Below are positions 23,463-32,046 of a DNA stretch of 64,000 bases, one piece after another. Origin of the DNA: Actinomadura coerulea (lineage in GTDB: Bacteria > Actinomycetota > Actinomycetes > Streptosporangiales > Streptosporangiaceae); assembly GCF_014208105.1 (NCBI RefSeq), contig NZ_JACHMQ010000001.1, positions 5,952,001 through 6,016,000 of the forward strand. The letters run 5' to 3'. A program made the translations under genes and the position numbers. Positions within the stretch are counted from its first letter, which is position 1, and each line of letters begins with the position of its first letter. Under the pieces are notes generated by a model. The model saw only the letters and a list, made by a program, of their open reading frames with translations. It searched no databases and was not told the DNA's origin.

Positions 23463-26165
23463 CTAGTTGTTGTTGTTGGTGGCGGGGTCTTCCTTCCGGC
23501 AGGCCGGGTCGTTCTTGTGCTCCGGCTTCGCGCACCACCAGGTCTTGTCGCCGGTGGGAGGCAGGTCGGGGTTGCAGCCGAGCGGCATGTTGTACTGGTT
23601 GCACGGCACCTCCCCCGTCGTCGGCGGGGTGATGGTCGGCGTTTCCGTCGGCTTGGGCGACTCCGACTGGCAACCCGCCGGCGGCCGCTGGCCCCGTCCC
23701 TGCCCCTGGCCCTGCCCGGGCTGGCAGGTCGGGGTGTTGGTCGGCGTCGGGGTCGAGGAGACCGTCGGAGTCGGCTTGGCCTTCGCCCACGGGGCGACCT
23801 GGCCGCCGTTGACCGGCGGCGGGAACGGCTTGATCTCCTTGCCCTCCAAGGCCTTCAGCATGAAGGTCTTGAAGAGCTCGGCCGGGACCGTACCACCGTA
23901 GACCTGGCTGTAGCTGCCGACGCCGATCAGCGACTTGCGGTTGCCGTTCTTGTCCTGCCGCCACATCGCCGCCGAGGTCGCCAGCTCCGGTGTGTAGCCG
24001 ACGAACCAGGCCGACTTGTTCTCGTCGGTGGTACCGGTCTTGCCGGCGACCGGGCGGGCGCCGAGGCTCGCGCGCTTACCGGTACCGCTGGTGACGACCG
24101 CCTGCATCGCGTTAGTGGCGTCCGCCGCGACGCCCGAGTCGAAGGCCGTCGTGGGCTTGTCCCAGGGCAGCTTCTTCAGCGGCTTCTGCTGGTTGTTGAC
24201 GATGGGCTGGCCGCGGTTGTCGGTGATCTTCTCGATGACGTGGGCCTGCCGGTGCTTGCCCTCCGCCGCGAACGTGGAGTACACCGACGCCATCGTCACC
24301 GGGGTCGCGTCGATGACGCCCAGCGGAAGCGACGTGATGGTGTTCGACAGGTTCGGGGTGTCTTCGGGGATGCCCATCTTCTTGGCCATGTCCACGACGT
24401 TGGCCAGCTGGACCTTCTGCCCCAGGTCGACGTACGCCGTGTTGATCGACATCGCCGTCATCTGCTTGAGGTTGTAGATCCCGTTCTCCGAGCGGCTGTC
24501 GTTGGTGAACGACGCGCCGTTGATCGTGCGCTTGTAGCTGCCGTCCATCGTCGTGCGCAGGCTGATGCCCTGGTCGAGCGCCGTGGCGAGGACGATCGGC
24601 TTGAACGACGAACCCGGCTGCACCTTGCCCTGGAAGGAGTTGTCGAACTGCTGCTTGCGGTAGTCGGGACCGCCGTAGGCGGCCACCACCCCGCCCGTCT
24701 TCGGGTCGACCGCCGCGAGACCGAACTGGATGTCGTTCTTCAGCCCGTTCTGCTTGCGGATCTGCGAGACGGCCTTGTTGGTGTAGTCCTGCAGGTCCTT
24801 GCGGAACGTGGTGGTGATCTTCAGACCGCCGGTCTCCAGCATCTGCTCGTCGATGCCGAGCTTCGTCTTCAGCTCGTTGATGACGCGGTCCTGGAGGTAG
24901 CCGGAGTTCGGGTCGTCCGGGACGTCGCTCCAGTTCTTCTGCGTCTGGGGGAACTTCGCCTGGGCGCGCTTGCCCGAGTCGAGCCACTTCTCCTCGACCA
25001 TGCCGTCGAGGACGTAGTTCCAGCGGCTGATCAGCGCCTTCTTGGCCGGGTTGGAGTCCGGCCCGTAGGTGGCGAAGTACCCCGGCCGCTGGATCAGGGC
25101 CGCGAGCATCGCGGCCTGCGACTCGTTGATCTCCGTGACGGGCTTGTGGAAGTAGGCGCGGGACGCCGCCTGGATGCCGTATGCGTGCCGCCCGAACGGG
25201 ACGGTGTTCAGGTACAGCTCCAGGACCCGCGACTTGTCCATCTCCTTGCCCATCCGGATGGAGATGAGGATTTCCTTGAGCTTGCGGCTGGCCGTGCGGT
25301 CCCGGCTGAGGTTCGCGAAGTAGTTGCGGGCCAGCTGCTGGGTGATCGTCGAGGCGCCGGCGGCGCCGCCGCCCGTCCCCGCCCGGTACAGCGCGCCCAC
25401 GATGCCGGTCGGCGAGATGCCGGGCTCGTGCCAGAAGTTGCGGTCCTCCGCGGCGAGGACGGCGTTCTGGACGTGCTTGGGCACCTTGCTCAGCGCAACG
25501 TCCTCGCGGTGCGTACCGATGCGGGCCAGCGTCGATCCGTCCGCGTAGGTGATCACCGATTCCTGGCGGAGCGCGTCCTGCTGCTTCTCCGTCGGGATCG
25601 GGGTGTTGGCGTAGGCGACGATGACGAGCGTCGCCAGGCCGAGGATCGTCACGCTGACGACGGCGACGGTGATCTTCCAGTTCGGGACGTAGCGCCGCCA
25701 GCCCGTCTTCTTGTTCGCCTCGTCCGCGGGCTTGCGCTCGCGGCGGCGGCCACCGCCGCGGCCGCGCCCGCCGCTGCGCGACTCGTCACCCCAGAAGCCG
25801 TCGTCGCCTCCGCCTCCGGAGCCGCCACCGCGGCCGCCCGGACCACCAGGACCGCCCGGACCACCGGGACCACTCGGGCCGCCCGCTCCGCCGGGAGGGG
25901 CTCCCGGGCCGCCTCGCATGGGACGGCCGGGGGCTCCCGACCGCATGCCCGCGGGCGCGCCGCGACGCCGCGCGCCACCGGGGGCGCCGGCCCGCGAGGG
26001 TCCGCCCGGCCTGCCTCCGGGGCGCGGCGTCCTGCCAGGTGTCGGCGAACCGCCCGGCGCGCCGCGCTGCCCGCCCGAGGGCATACCGGAAGAGCCGGGA
26101 CGGGGGGAGCCCCTCCGGCCAGAGCCCTCTCCGAAATCCGGTCCAAATCGGCTTGGGTTACTCAC
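23463..26165 (-). CDS. Class A penicillin-binding protein (GT51 + transpeptidase), copy 1
   Basis: A 900-residue bifunctional peptidoglycan synthase. Order: Gly/Pro/Arg-rich cytoplasmic tail (about 1-160), one membrane helix (WKITVAVVSVTILGLATLVIV), GT51 glycosyltransferase with catalytic Glu near residue 240 (LAAEDRNF, then ASTITQQLARNYF), and transpeptidase with S519-S-F-K, S573-I-N and K709-T-G. A Thr/Pro-rich C-terminal tail with Cys residues follows. The GTG start and about 30 bp before it are nearly identical to those of the next PBP gene, so the two are tandem duplicates. Extracytoplasmic catalytic domains act on lipid II. Confidence 0.93.
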   Translation of the reverse strand: MSNPSRFGPDFGEGSGRRGSPRPGSSGMPSGGQRGAPGGSPTPGRTPRPGGRPGGPSRAGAPGGARRRGAPAGMRSGAPGRPMRGGPGAPPGGAGGPSGPGGPGGPGGPGGRGGGSGGGGDDGFWGDESRSGGRGRGGGRRRERKPADEANKKTGWRRYVPNWKITVAVVSVTILGLATLVIVAYANTPIPTEKQQDALRQESVITYADGSTLARIGTHREDVALSKVPKHVQNAVLAAEDRNFWHEPGISPTGIVGALYRAGTGGGAAGASTITQQLARNYFANLSRDRTASRKLKEILISIRMGKEMDKSRVLELYLNTVPFGRHAYGIQAASRAYFHKPVTEINESQAAMLAALIQRPGYFATYGPDSNPAKKALISRWNYVLDGMVEEKWLDSGKRAQAKFPQTQKNWSDVPDDPNSGYLQDRVINELKTKLGIDEQMLETGGLKITTTFRKDLQDYTNKAVSQIRKQNGLKNDIQFGLAAVDPKTGGVVAAYGGPDYRKQQFDNSFQGKVQPGSSFKPIVLATALDQGISLRTTMDGSYKRTINGASFTNDSRSENGIYNLKQMTAMSINTAYVDLGQKVQLANVVDMAKKMGIPEDTPNLSNTITSLPLGVIDATPVTMASVYSTFAAEGKHRQAHVIEKITDNRGQPIVNNQQKPLKKLPWDKPTTAFDSGVAADATNAMQAVVTSGTGKRASLGARPVAGKTGTTDENKSAWFVGYTPELATSAAMWRQDKNGNRKSLIGVGSYSQVYGGTVPAELFKTFMLKALEGKEIKPFPPPVNGGQVAPWAKAKPTPTVSSTPTPTNTPTCQPGQGQGQGRGQRPPAGCQSESPKPTETPTITPPTTGEVPCNQYNMPLGCNPDLPPTGDKTWWCAKPEHKNDPACRKEDPATNNNN

Positions 26166-26193
26166 GCGGCCTCATCAACTGGGGGACGGCTTT

Positions 26194-26214
26194 GCGTCGT
26201 CCGAGCGTACTGTG
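26194..26214 (-). promoter_or_regulatory. Upstream block shared with the paralogous PBP gene
   Basis: A block resembling 29722-29744 upstream of the second PBP gene: both contain CGTCCGA, then a TACTGTGC, on the plus strand. It lies about 30-50 bp before the GTG of PBP copy 1. The duplication therefore includes probable promoter sequence. Confidence 0.45.
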
Positions 26215-26371
26215 CCCCCGGCGCGGAGGTGGCCGCTGAGGCAAGGCTCACCTTCATCCGAACGGACGGGCGCATGCGGTCGGAGGCGCCGGCGTGCGGC
26301 GACTCGCCAGGATGCTCCATGTCACACCCCCATATCCAGTGGACGGTTCGGTTCGCGAAAGGCCGGCCGGT

Positions 26372-29300
26372 TCACTCGGGCGGCCTCGTCAGCAGCGTCA
26401 AGGGCCGCAGGCTCTCGGTCTGGGCGGTCCGGCCGCCCCTCCGGTTGCGGCAGGCGGGATCGCCCTGGTGGATCTGGCACCACCACCGCGGCGGCGGGTT
26501 GCTCGGCGGCTTGTTCGGGTCGCAGTCGCCGTTCTGGAACGGGGACTGGCACGGCTGCTTGCCGTCGCCCCCGTCGCCGCCGTCCTGGCAGCGCGGGTCG
26601 AACTTGCCCACCGGGGTGTTGCACCACGGAGGCTTGCCCTCGTCGTCCTTTTTCTTCTTCTCCGGCGGCTTCGCCCACTTCTGTTCGATCCCGCCCCACG
26701 CGGGCGGCGGGAACGCCTGCGCGCCCATGCCCCGGACCGCGTTCGCCATGTAGGACCGCCAGATGCGGGCGGGGATCGTGCCGCCCTCCACCTCGCCGAT
26801 CTGCGGCAGGATCACCGACTTCTTCTTGCCGTCCGGGCCGACCGCGTCGTTGTAGATCGTCACCGCGGTCGAGACCTGCGGGACGTACCCGACGAACCAC
26901 GACGAGACGTTCCGGTCCGTCGTACCGGTCTTGCCCGCGGCCTGGCGCCCGTCCGGCAGCGCGGCCGCGGTCGCCGTACCGCTCCTGATGACCTGCTGCA
27001 TCGCGTACGTCGCGTCCGCGGCGACCTTCGGGCTGAAGACGCGGCGCTTCTCGTAGTTCGGGCGCAGCCGCACCGTCTTGCCGTCCGACTTCTTGACCAC
27101 GCGGATCACGTGCGGCTGGTGGTACATCCCGCCGTTGGCGAACACCGCGTACCCCGCCGCCTGCTCGATCGGCCGGATGTTGTTGACGCCCAGCGCGAGG
27201 TTCAGGCAGCACTTGTGCGGTTCCAGCAGGTCGGAGGCGATTCCGGCGTCGGTCTCGGTCTTCATCGCCTCCTCGATGCCGACCTTGCCCATCAGCTGGA
27301 TGAACGCGGTGTTGACCGAGTCCTTCGTCGCGGTGATCAGGTTGATCGCCGGACCCACGTCATGGCTGTTCGGGACGATCGAGGCGTTCGGGTCGTCCTT
27401 GGACACCACGCTGCCGTCCGGGCCGATCGGCGTCTTCGACCGCCCCTCGACGAGGCTCTTCAGGCTGTAGTTCTGCTTCAGCGCCGTCGCGAGCACGTAC
27501 GGCTTCATCGCCGACCCGGCCTGCGCCGACCCCTGCCACACGTTGTCGAAGGACTGGTCCAGGTAGTCGGGACCGCCGTAGAACGCGACGACCTCGCCGT
27601 TCGCGGTGTTCACCGACACCAGGCCGACCCGGATCTTCCTCTTGGCGAGCTTCTTCGGGTCCACCTGCGGAACGGTCTGCTCGGCGGCCCGCTTGGCCAT
27701 CGCCATCTTCTTGCGGTCGAACGTCGTGTAGACCCGGAGGCCCTGGGTGGTCAGCTCCTTGGTGTCGATGCCCTGCCGGCCGAGCTCCAGCTTGGCGCGC
27801 ATCAGCATGTAGCCGCGCTGGCCGCCGTAGAGCTGGTCGCTGGTGCCCGCCTTCCGGAGCTTGGGCGGGCCCTGCCTGATGTACTTGTCGGCGTCGGCCC
27901 GGCTGAGCTTGCCCATCGAGACCATGCCGTTGAGCGTGTACTGGTACCTGCCGGTCACCCACGCCTGGCTGGCCTTGTCGCCCGGGTCCCGGTTGGGGTT
28001 CTGGATGATGCCGCCGAGCAGGGCCGCCTGGTCGGGCCGCAGCTTCCACACGTCCGTCCCGAAGTACTCGCGGGACGCCGCCTGGATGCCGTAGGTGTCG
28101 CGGCCGAAGTAGATCGTGTTCAGGTAGAGCTTGAGGATCTCGTCCTTGGAGTGCTCGTCCTCCAGCTTCAGCGAGATGAACAGCTCCTGGAACTTGCGGC
28201 TGACCGTCCGGTTGTTCGGGTCGGAGTAGTAGTTCTTCGCGAGCTGCTGGGTGATCGTGGAGCCGCCGCCCGACCCGCCGGTCAGGTTCTTCCACACCGC
28301 CCGCGTCGTCCCCTTGACCGAGAAACCGGGGTCGGTGCGGAAGCTGCGGTTCTCGGCCGCCAGCACGGCGTTCTGGACGTTCGGCGGGACCTTGGCCAGC
28401 TCGACGCTCTGCCGCTTCTTGCCGATCCGGCCGATCTCGGTGCCGTCGGTGTAGTAGAAGATCGACGCCTGGTCCTCGACGCCCGCGACCGTCGGCTCCT
28501 TGGGGGTCGGGGTGTTGGCGTAGGCGACCCAGATCAGCGTGACGAACGCCGCGAGGCCGAGGCCGCAGACACCGCCCACGACCTTCCAGGACGGGATGAA
28601 GCGCCGCCAGCCGGTCTCACGGGACCGCAGATGGCCGAGGACCCCCTTCTTGCCGGGCGGCCCGTGCCGCCCAGGCCCACCGGGCCCTCCCGGACCGCCG
28701 GGTCCGCCGGGTCCACCCGGGCCGCCCGTGCGGTTGGCCGCGCGGACGCCGCCGCCGCGGAACTTCGCGGTGACCTTCGCGCCGAGGTCCTGCCCGGTCT
28801 TACCGAGCTCACCGAGCTTCTCGCGCAAGCCCGGCTTCGGGGCCGCGCCGGGCATCCCCGGCGTCCCGAACCCTACGGGCGGTGCCATTCCCCCCGCACC
28901 GGGCCCACCGGGGACTCCCTGTCCAGGCCCCATGCCGGGCGCGTTCGGGAACCCGGGACGTCCCGGCGCCCCCATTCCCGGAACCGCTTGCCCGCCGGGA
29001 GGACCGCTCATCCCAGGACGCCCGCCTCCCATTCCGGGGCCGCCCTGCATGCCGTAGCCGCCCGGAGGCGTGTTGCCGGGTGCGTTGCCCATGCCGGGCC
29101 CGCCCTGCGACTGGAATCCCCCAGGGCCGCCACTGCCGCCAGGTCCACCGAACCCGCCCTGGCCTGGCGCCCCACCGGGCCCGCCGAATCCTCCTGGACC
29201 GGGCTGCACGCCGGGGCCGCCGTTAGGGCCGAACCCACCGTTGCCGCCGAAGCCGCCCTGCCCAGGCATACCGCCCGGCCCGGCTGGCCCGCCCTGGCCG

Positions 29301-29650
29301 CTCGGTACGAGCGCGCCTCCCGGAGCGATCGGTCCGCCTGGCGCGCTCGGAGCGGCGTGGCGACCGGTGGGCGGAGGAACGGGGCTCGACGGTCCGCCGG
29401 GGGGAGCCGGCGCCGGACCTCCCAGCGGACCCGGGCTCGCGCCGGGAGCGCCCATGTAACCGGACCCTTCCGCCGTTCCCGGCGGAGCGGGGTTCTGGGG
29501 CATGCCAGAGGAGCCCGCGGGATTCGTTCCGGCGGGCTCACCGTGGGAGCTCGGGAAGCCGGGGTCGCCGGAGTCACCGGGACGGGGGTTCTGGTGCCCG
29601 CCCGGCCTCTGCGACCCGGGTTCCGGTCGGGGCTGGCTTGGATTACTCAC
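26372..29650 (-). CDS. Class A penicillin-binding protein (GT51 + transpeptidase), copy 2
   Basis: A 1092-residue paralogue of the neighbouring PBP. The cytoplasmic tail is much longer, about 340 residues of Gly/Pro/Asn/Gln-rich collagen-like repeats. A membrane helix (VVGGVCGLGLAAFVTLIWVAY), a GT51 domain (LAAENRSF, STITQQLAKNYY) and a transpeptidase domain with S713-A-M-K, S-V-N and K907-T-G follow, then a Cys- and Pro-rich C-terminal tail. The long tail may cluster the enzyme or bind partners at growth sites. GTG start with GATGAGG upstream. Retained catalytic residues indicate both copies are active. Confidence 0.93.
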   Translation of the reverse strand: MSNPSQPRPEPGSQRPGGHQNPRPGDSGDPGFPSSHGEPAGTNPAGSSGMPQNPAPPGTAEGSGYMGAPGASPGPLGGPAPAPPGGPSSPVPPPTGRHAAPSAPGGPIAPGGALVPSGQGGPAGPGGMPGQGGFGGNGGFGPNGGPGVQPGPGGFGGPGGAPGQGGFGGPGGSGGPGGFQSQGGPGMGNAPGNTPPGGYGMQGGPGMGGGRPGMSGPPGGQAVPGMGAPGRPGFPNAPGMGPGQGVPGGPGAGGMAPPVGFGTPGMPGAAPKPGLREKLGELGKTGQDLGAKVTAKFRGGGVRAANRTGGPGGPGGPGGPGGPGGPGRHGPPGKKGVLGHLRSRETGWRRFIPSWKVVGGVCGLGLAAFVTLIWVAYANTPTPKEPTVAGVEDQASIFYYTDGTEIGRIGKKRQSVELAKVPPNVQNAVLAAENRSFRTDPGFSVKGTTRAVWKNLTGGSGGGSTITQQLAKNYYSDPNNRTVSRKFQELFISLKLEDEHSKDEILKLYLNTIYFGRDTYGIQAASREYFGTDVWKLRPDQAALLGGIIQNPNRDPGDKASQAWVTGRYQYTLNGMVSMGKLSRADADKYIRQGPPKLRKAGTSDQLYGGQRGYMLMRAKLELGRQGIDTKELTTQGLRVYTTFDRKKMAMAKRAAEQTVPQVDPKKLAKRKIRVGLVSVNTANGEVVAFYGGPDYLDQSFDNVWQGSAQAGSAMKPYVLATALKQNYSLKSLVEGRSKTPIGPDGSVVSKDDPNASIVPNSHDVGPAINLITATKDSVNTAFIQLMGKVGIEEAMKTETDAGIASDLLEPHKCCLNLALGVNNIRPIEQAAGYAVFANGGMYHQPHVIRVVKKSDGKTVRLRPNYEKRRVFSPKVAADATYAMQQVIRSGTATAAALPDGRQAAGKTGTTDRNVSSWFVGYVPQVSTAVTIYNDAVGPDGKKKSVILPQIGEVEGGTIPARIWRSYMANAVRGMGAQAFPPPAWGGIEQKWAKPPEKKKKDDEGKPPWCNTPVGKFDPRCQDGGDGGDGKQPCQSPFQNGDCDPNKPPSNPPPRWWCQIHQGDPACRNRRGGRTAQTESLRPLTLLTRPPE

Positions 29651-30091
29651 GCGACCTCATCAACAGGGGACAACGGTTGTTGCCGAGGGCCGGGTGGCTC
29701 CCGGCCCTTGTTGCGGCTCGTGCGCCGTCCGAAGAGTACTGTGCGGGCTGGTGAGCGGGGGGAGCGTGTGCTCGGCGAAGGACGCCCTGGCCGGTCCGCG
29801 CCCCGCGGGGTCGGTGGCTCCTCCTCACTCGGCTACCGTTCCGGGCTGTCCCGGGACCGGGGTCGTGCGACGCGGCCAGGTGGTTCCAGGACGCAACTTT
29901 GGCACATTTCCACCACATACACCCTGAAATCGCCACATTCGCGATACGGGCCTGCGGGGCATCCGGGGTGTCCCAGGTAGATCGCCACTTGCCAGGACGA
30001 GCCGGGCTACGTATCTTGTCGATGTATCGAGTCGATACATTCACTCGATACATCGGATCGAGACATCGGCTTCTGCGGAAGAGGGACCGGG
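29651..30091. other. Divergent control region of PBP copy 2 and the PadR-ino1 operon
   Basis: 441 bp without a convincing gene. It contains the PBP promoter block (29722-29744), a relatively AT-rich stretch (29895-29945) and the PadR operator dyads (30022-30062). Confidence 0.6.
30022..30062. promoter_or_regulatory. PadR operator of the ino1 regulator
   Basis: ATGTATCGA-G-TCGATACAT (30022-30040) is a perfect 19-bp palindrome, and CTCGAT-N7-ATCGAG (30044-30062) is a second dyad. ATGTATC/GATACAT arms are a known PadR half-site pattern. They precede the PadR ATG by 30-70 bp. Confidence 0.75.
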
Positions 30092-30724
30092 ATGGCGGCC
30101 AAGAAGGGCGCGGGCGTGCTGGAGCTCGCCGTGCTCGGACTGCTGCACGAGTCCCCGATGCACGGCTACGAGCTGCGCAAGCGGCTCAACACCCTGCTGG
30201 GCATGTTCCGCGCGTTCTCGTACGGCTCGCTCTACCCGTGCCTCAAGCAGCTCCTGGCCAACGGGCTGATCATGGAGGACCGGCCGGAGGAGCCGAACGC
30301 GCCGCTGGCGCTGCAGAGCCGCCGATCCAAGATCGTTTACAAGCTCACCGCCGACGGCAAGGAGCGCCTGCAACTGCTCCTCACCGAGGCCGGCCCGGCT
30401 TCGTGGGAGGACGAGGGGTTCGGCGTGCACTTCGCCTTCTTCTCGCACACCCGTGCCGACGTCCGGCTGCGGATCCTCGAAGGCCGGCGCAGCCGGCTGG
30501 AGGAGCGCCTGGAGAGCGTTCGCGCCGCCCTGGCGCGAACCCGCGAGCGAGTCGACTCCTACACCCTGGAACTGCAGAACCACGGGCTGGAGTCCGTCGA
30601 GCGCGAGGTCCGGTGGCTCAACGAGCTCATCGGGCGCGAGCGGGCCGAGCAGGAACAGCAAGCACAGCAAGCACAGTCAGCTAAGCGAATTGACCAGGAC
30701 ATGCCTCGGGACGAGGGCCGCTGA
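30092..30724 (+). CDS. PadR-family regulator of ino1
   Basis: A 210-residue PadR protein: MAAKKGAGVLELAVLGLLHESPMHGYELRKRLNTLLGMFRAFSYGSLYPCLKQLLANGLI is the winged helix, followed by RSKIVYKLTADGKERL and a long coiled C-terminal region ending in Gln/Ala repeats. The PadR-ino1 pair is conserved in actinobacteria, where this regulator controls inositol synthesis. It lies 71 bp before ino1 on the same strand and behind the dyads at 30022-30062, which suggests autoregulation. Confidence 0.88.
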   Translation: MAAKKGAGVLELAVLGLLHESPMHGYELRKRLNTLLGMFRAFSYGSLYPCLKQLLANGLIMEDRPEEPNAPLALQSRRSKIVYKLTADGKERLQLLLTEAGPASWEDEGFGVHFAFFSHTRADVRLRILEGRRSRLEERLESVRAALARTRERVDSYTLELQNHGLESVEREVRWLNELIGRERAEQEQQAQQAQSAKRIDQDMPRDEGR

Positions 30725-30795
30725 GCGGCGGCCCGGCGCCTTCGGGGTCGGGTGAGACTCCACCACATGTTCCGCAACAGAGAAGGAGCGACCGG

Positions 30796-31875
30796 ATGGG
30801 TTCCGTGCGCGTAGCCATCGTCGGTGTGGGCAACTGCGCCTCTTCGCTCGTCCAGGGCGTCGAGTTCTACAAGGACGCGGCCCCTGACACGCGAGTTCCC
30901 GGCCTGATGCACGTCCAGTTCGGCGAGTACCACGTGGGCGACGTCGAGTTCGTGGCGGCGTTCGACGTGGACGCCAAGAAGGTGGGGATGGACCTCTCCG
31001 AGGCCATCCACGCCAGCGAGAACAACACCATCAAGTTCGCCGACGTGCCGCCCACCGGGGTGACCGTCCAGCGCGGGCACACTTTCGACGGCCTTGGCGA
31101 GTACTACCTGGACATGGTCGAGGAGTCCGACGCCAAGCCGGTCGACGTCGTGCAGGCGCTGAAGGACGCCGAGGTGGACGTCCTGGTGTCGTACCTGCCG
31201 GTGGGCTCCGAGGAGGCCGACCGCTTCTACGCCCAGTGCGCGATCGACGCCAAGGTCGCGTTCGTGAACGCGCTTCCGGTGTTCATCGCCAGCGACCCCG
31301 AGTGGGCGCAGAAGTTCACCGACGCCGGTGTGCCGATCGTCGGCGACGACATCAAGTCGCAGGTCGGCGCGACCATCACGCACCGCGTCATGGCCCGCCT
31401 CTTCGAGGACCGCGGCGTCGAGCTGCTGCGCACGTACCAGCTCAACTTCGGCGGCAACATGGACTTCATGAACATGCTGGAGCGCAAGCGGCTCCAGTCC
31501 AAGAAGATCTCCAAGACGCAGTCGGTCACCTCGCAGATCCCGCACGAGATGGCGAAGGCGGACGTGCACATCGGCCCGTCCGACCACGTGCCGTGGCTGG
31601 ACGACCGCAAGTGGGCCTACGTCCGCCTGGAGGGCCGCTCCTTCGGCGACACGCCCCTCAACCTGGAGTACAAGCTGGAGGTCTGGGACTCCCCGAACTC
31701 CGCCGGCGTCATCATCGACGCCGTCCGCGCCGCCAAGATCGCCAAGGACCGCGGCATCGGCGGCCCGATCCTGTCGGCCAGCTCCTACTTCATGAAGTCG
31801 CCGCCGGAGCAGTACAACGACGACCAGGCGCACGACGCGGTGGAGAAGTTCATCCGCGGCGAGATCGAGCGCTGA
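30796..31875 (+). CDS. ino1: Inositol-3-phosphate synthase
   Basis: A 359-residue NAD-dependent enzyme converting glucose-6-phosphate to 1D-myo-inositol-3-phosphate, the entry to phosphatidylinositol and mycothiol synthesis. The N-terminal GVGNCASSLVQGVEFYKD Rossmann loop, VSYLPVGSEEADRFYAQ, GDDIKSQVGATITHRVMARLF, LNFGGNMDFMNM and SDHVPWLDDRKWAYVRLEG are diagnostic, and the length equals the actinobacterial type. GAAGGAG precedes the ATG. A strong terminator follows. Confidence 0.96.
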   Translation: MGSVRVAIVGVGNCASSLVQGVEFYKDAAPDTRVPGLMHVQFGEYHVGDVEFVAAFDVDAKKVGMDLSEAIHASENNTIKFADVPPTGVTVQRGHTFDGLGEYYLDMVEESDAKPVDVVQALKDAEVDVLVSYLPVGSEEADRFYAQCAIDAKVAFVNALPVFIASDPEWAQKFTDAGVPIVGDDIKSQVGATITHRVMARLFEDRGVELLRTYQLNFGGNMDFMNMLERKRLQSKKISKTQSVTSQIPHEMAKADVHIGPSDHVPWLDDRKWAYVRLEGRSFGDTPLNLEYKLEVWDSPNSAGVIIDAVRAAKIAKDRGIGGPILSASSYFMKSPPEQYNDDQAHDAVEKFIRGEIER

Positions 31876-31898
31876 GAGCCTGATCACAGAGCGCCCTG

Positions 31899-31939
31899 AG
31901 GACGCCCTGACGGTGGACATCCCACTGTCAGGGCGTCCT
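31899..31939 (+). terminator. Terminator of the PadR-ino1 operon
   Basis: Arms AGGACGCCCTGAC (31899-31911) and GTCAGGGCGTCCT (31927-31939) pair perfectly over 13 bp, with a further GTGG/CCAC stem inside, followed by TACTTCTG. Confidence 0.85.
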
Positions 31940-32046
31940 TACTTCTGTAGAGAAACGGTGATGTACCGGCTCTTTGTCACGCTCTGGCCCTACTGTGACA
32001 CCGCCGGTGACAAGCGCGCCAGGCTCTGAGTCAGTGAGGTGACACC

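Noticed and set aside
23196..29980. Very long open frames antisense to the two PBP genes (over 1000 codons)
   Set aside because: They come from high GC and Gly/Pro repeats on the coding strand; their translations are Arg/Leu/Val-rich with no domains, and they run straight across intergenic sequence.
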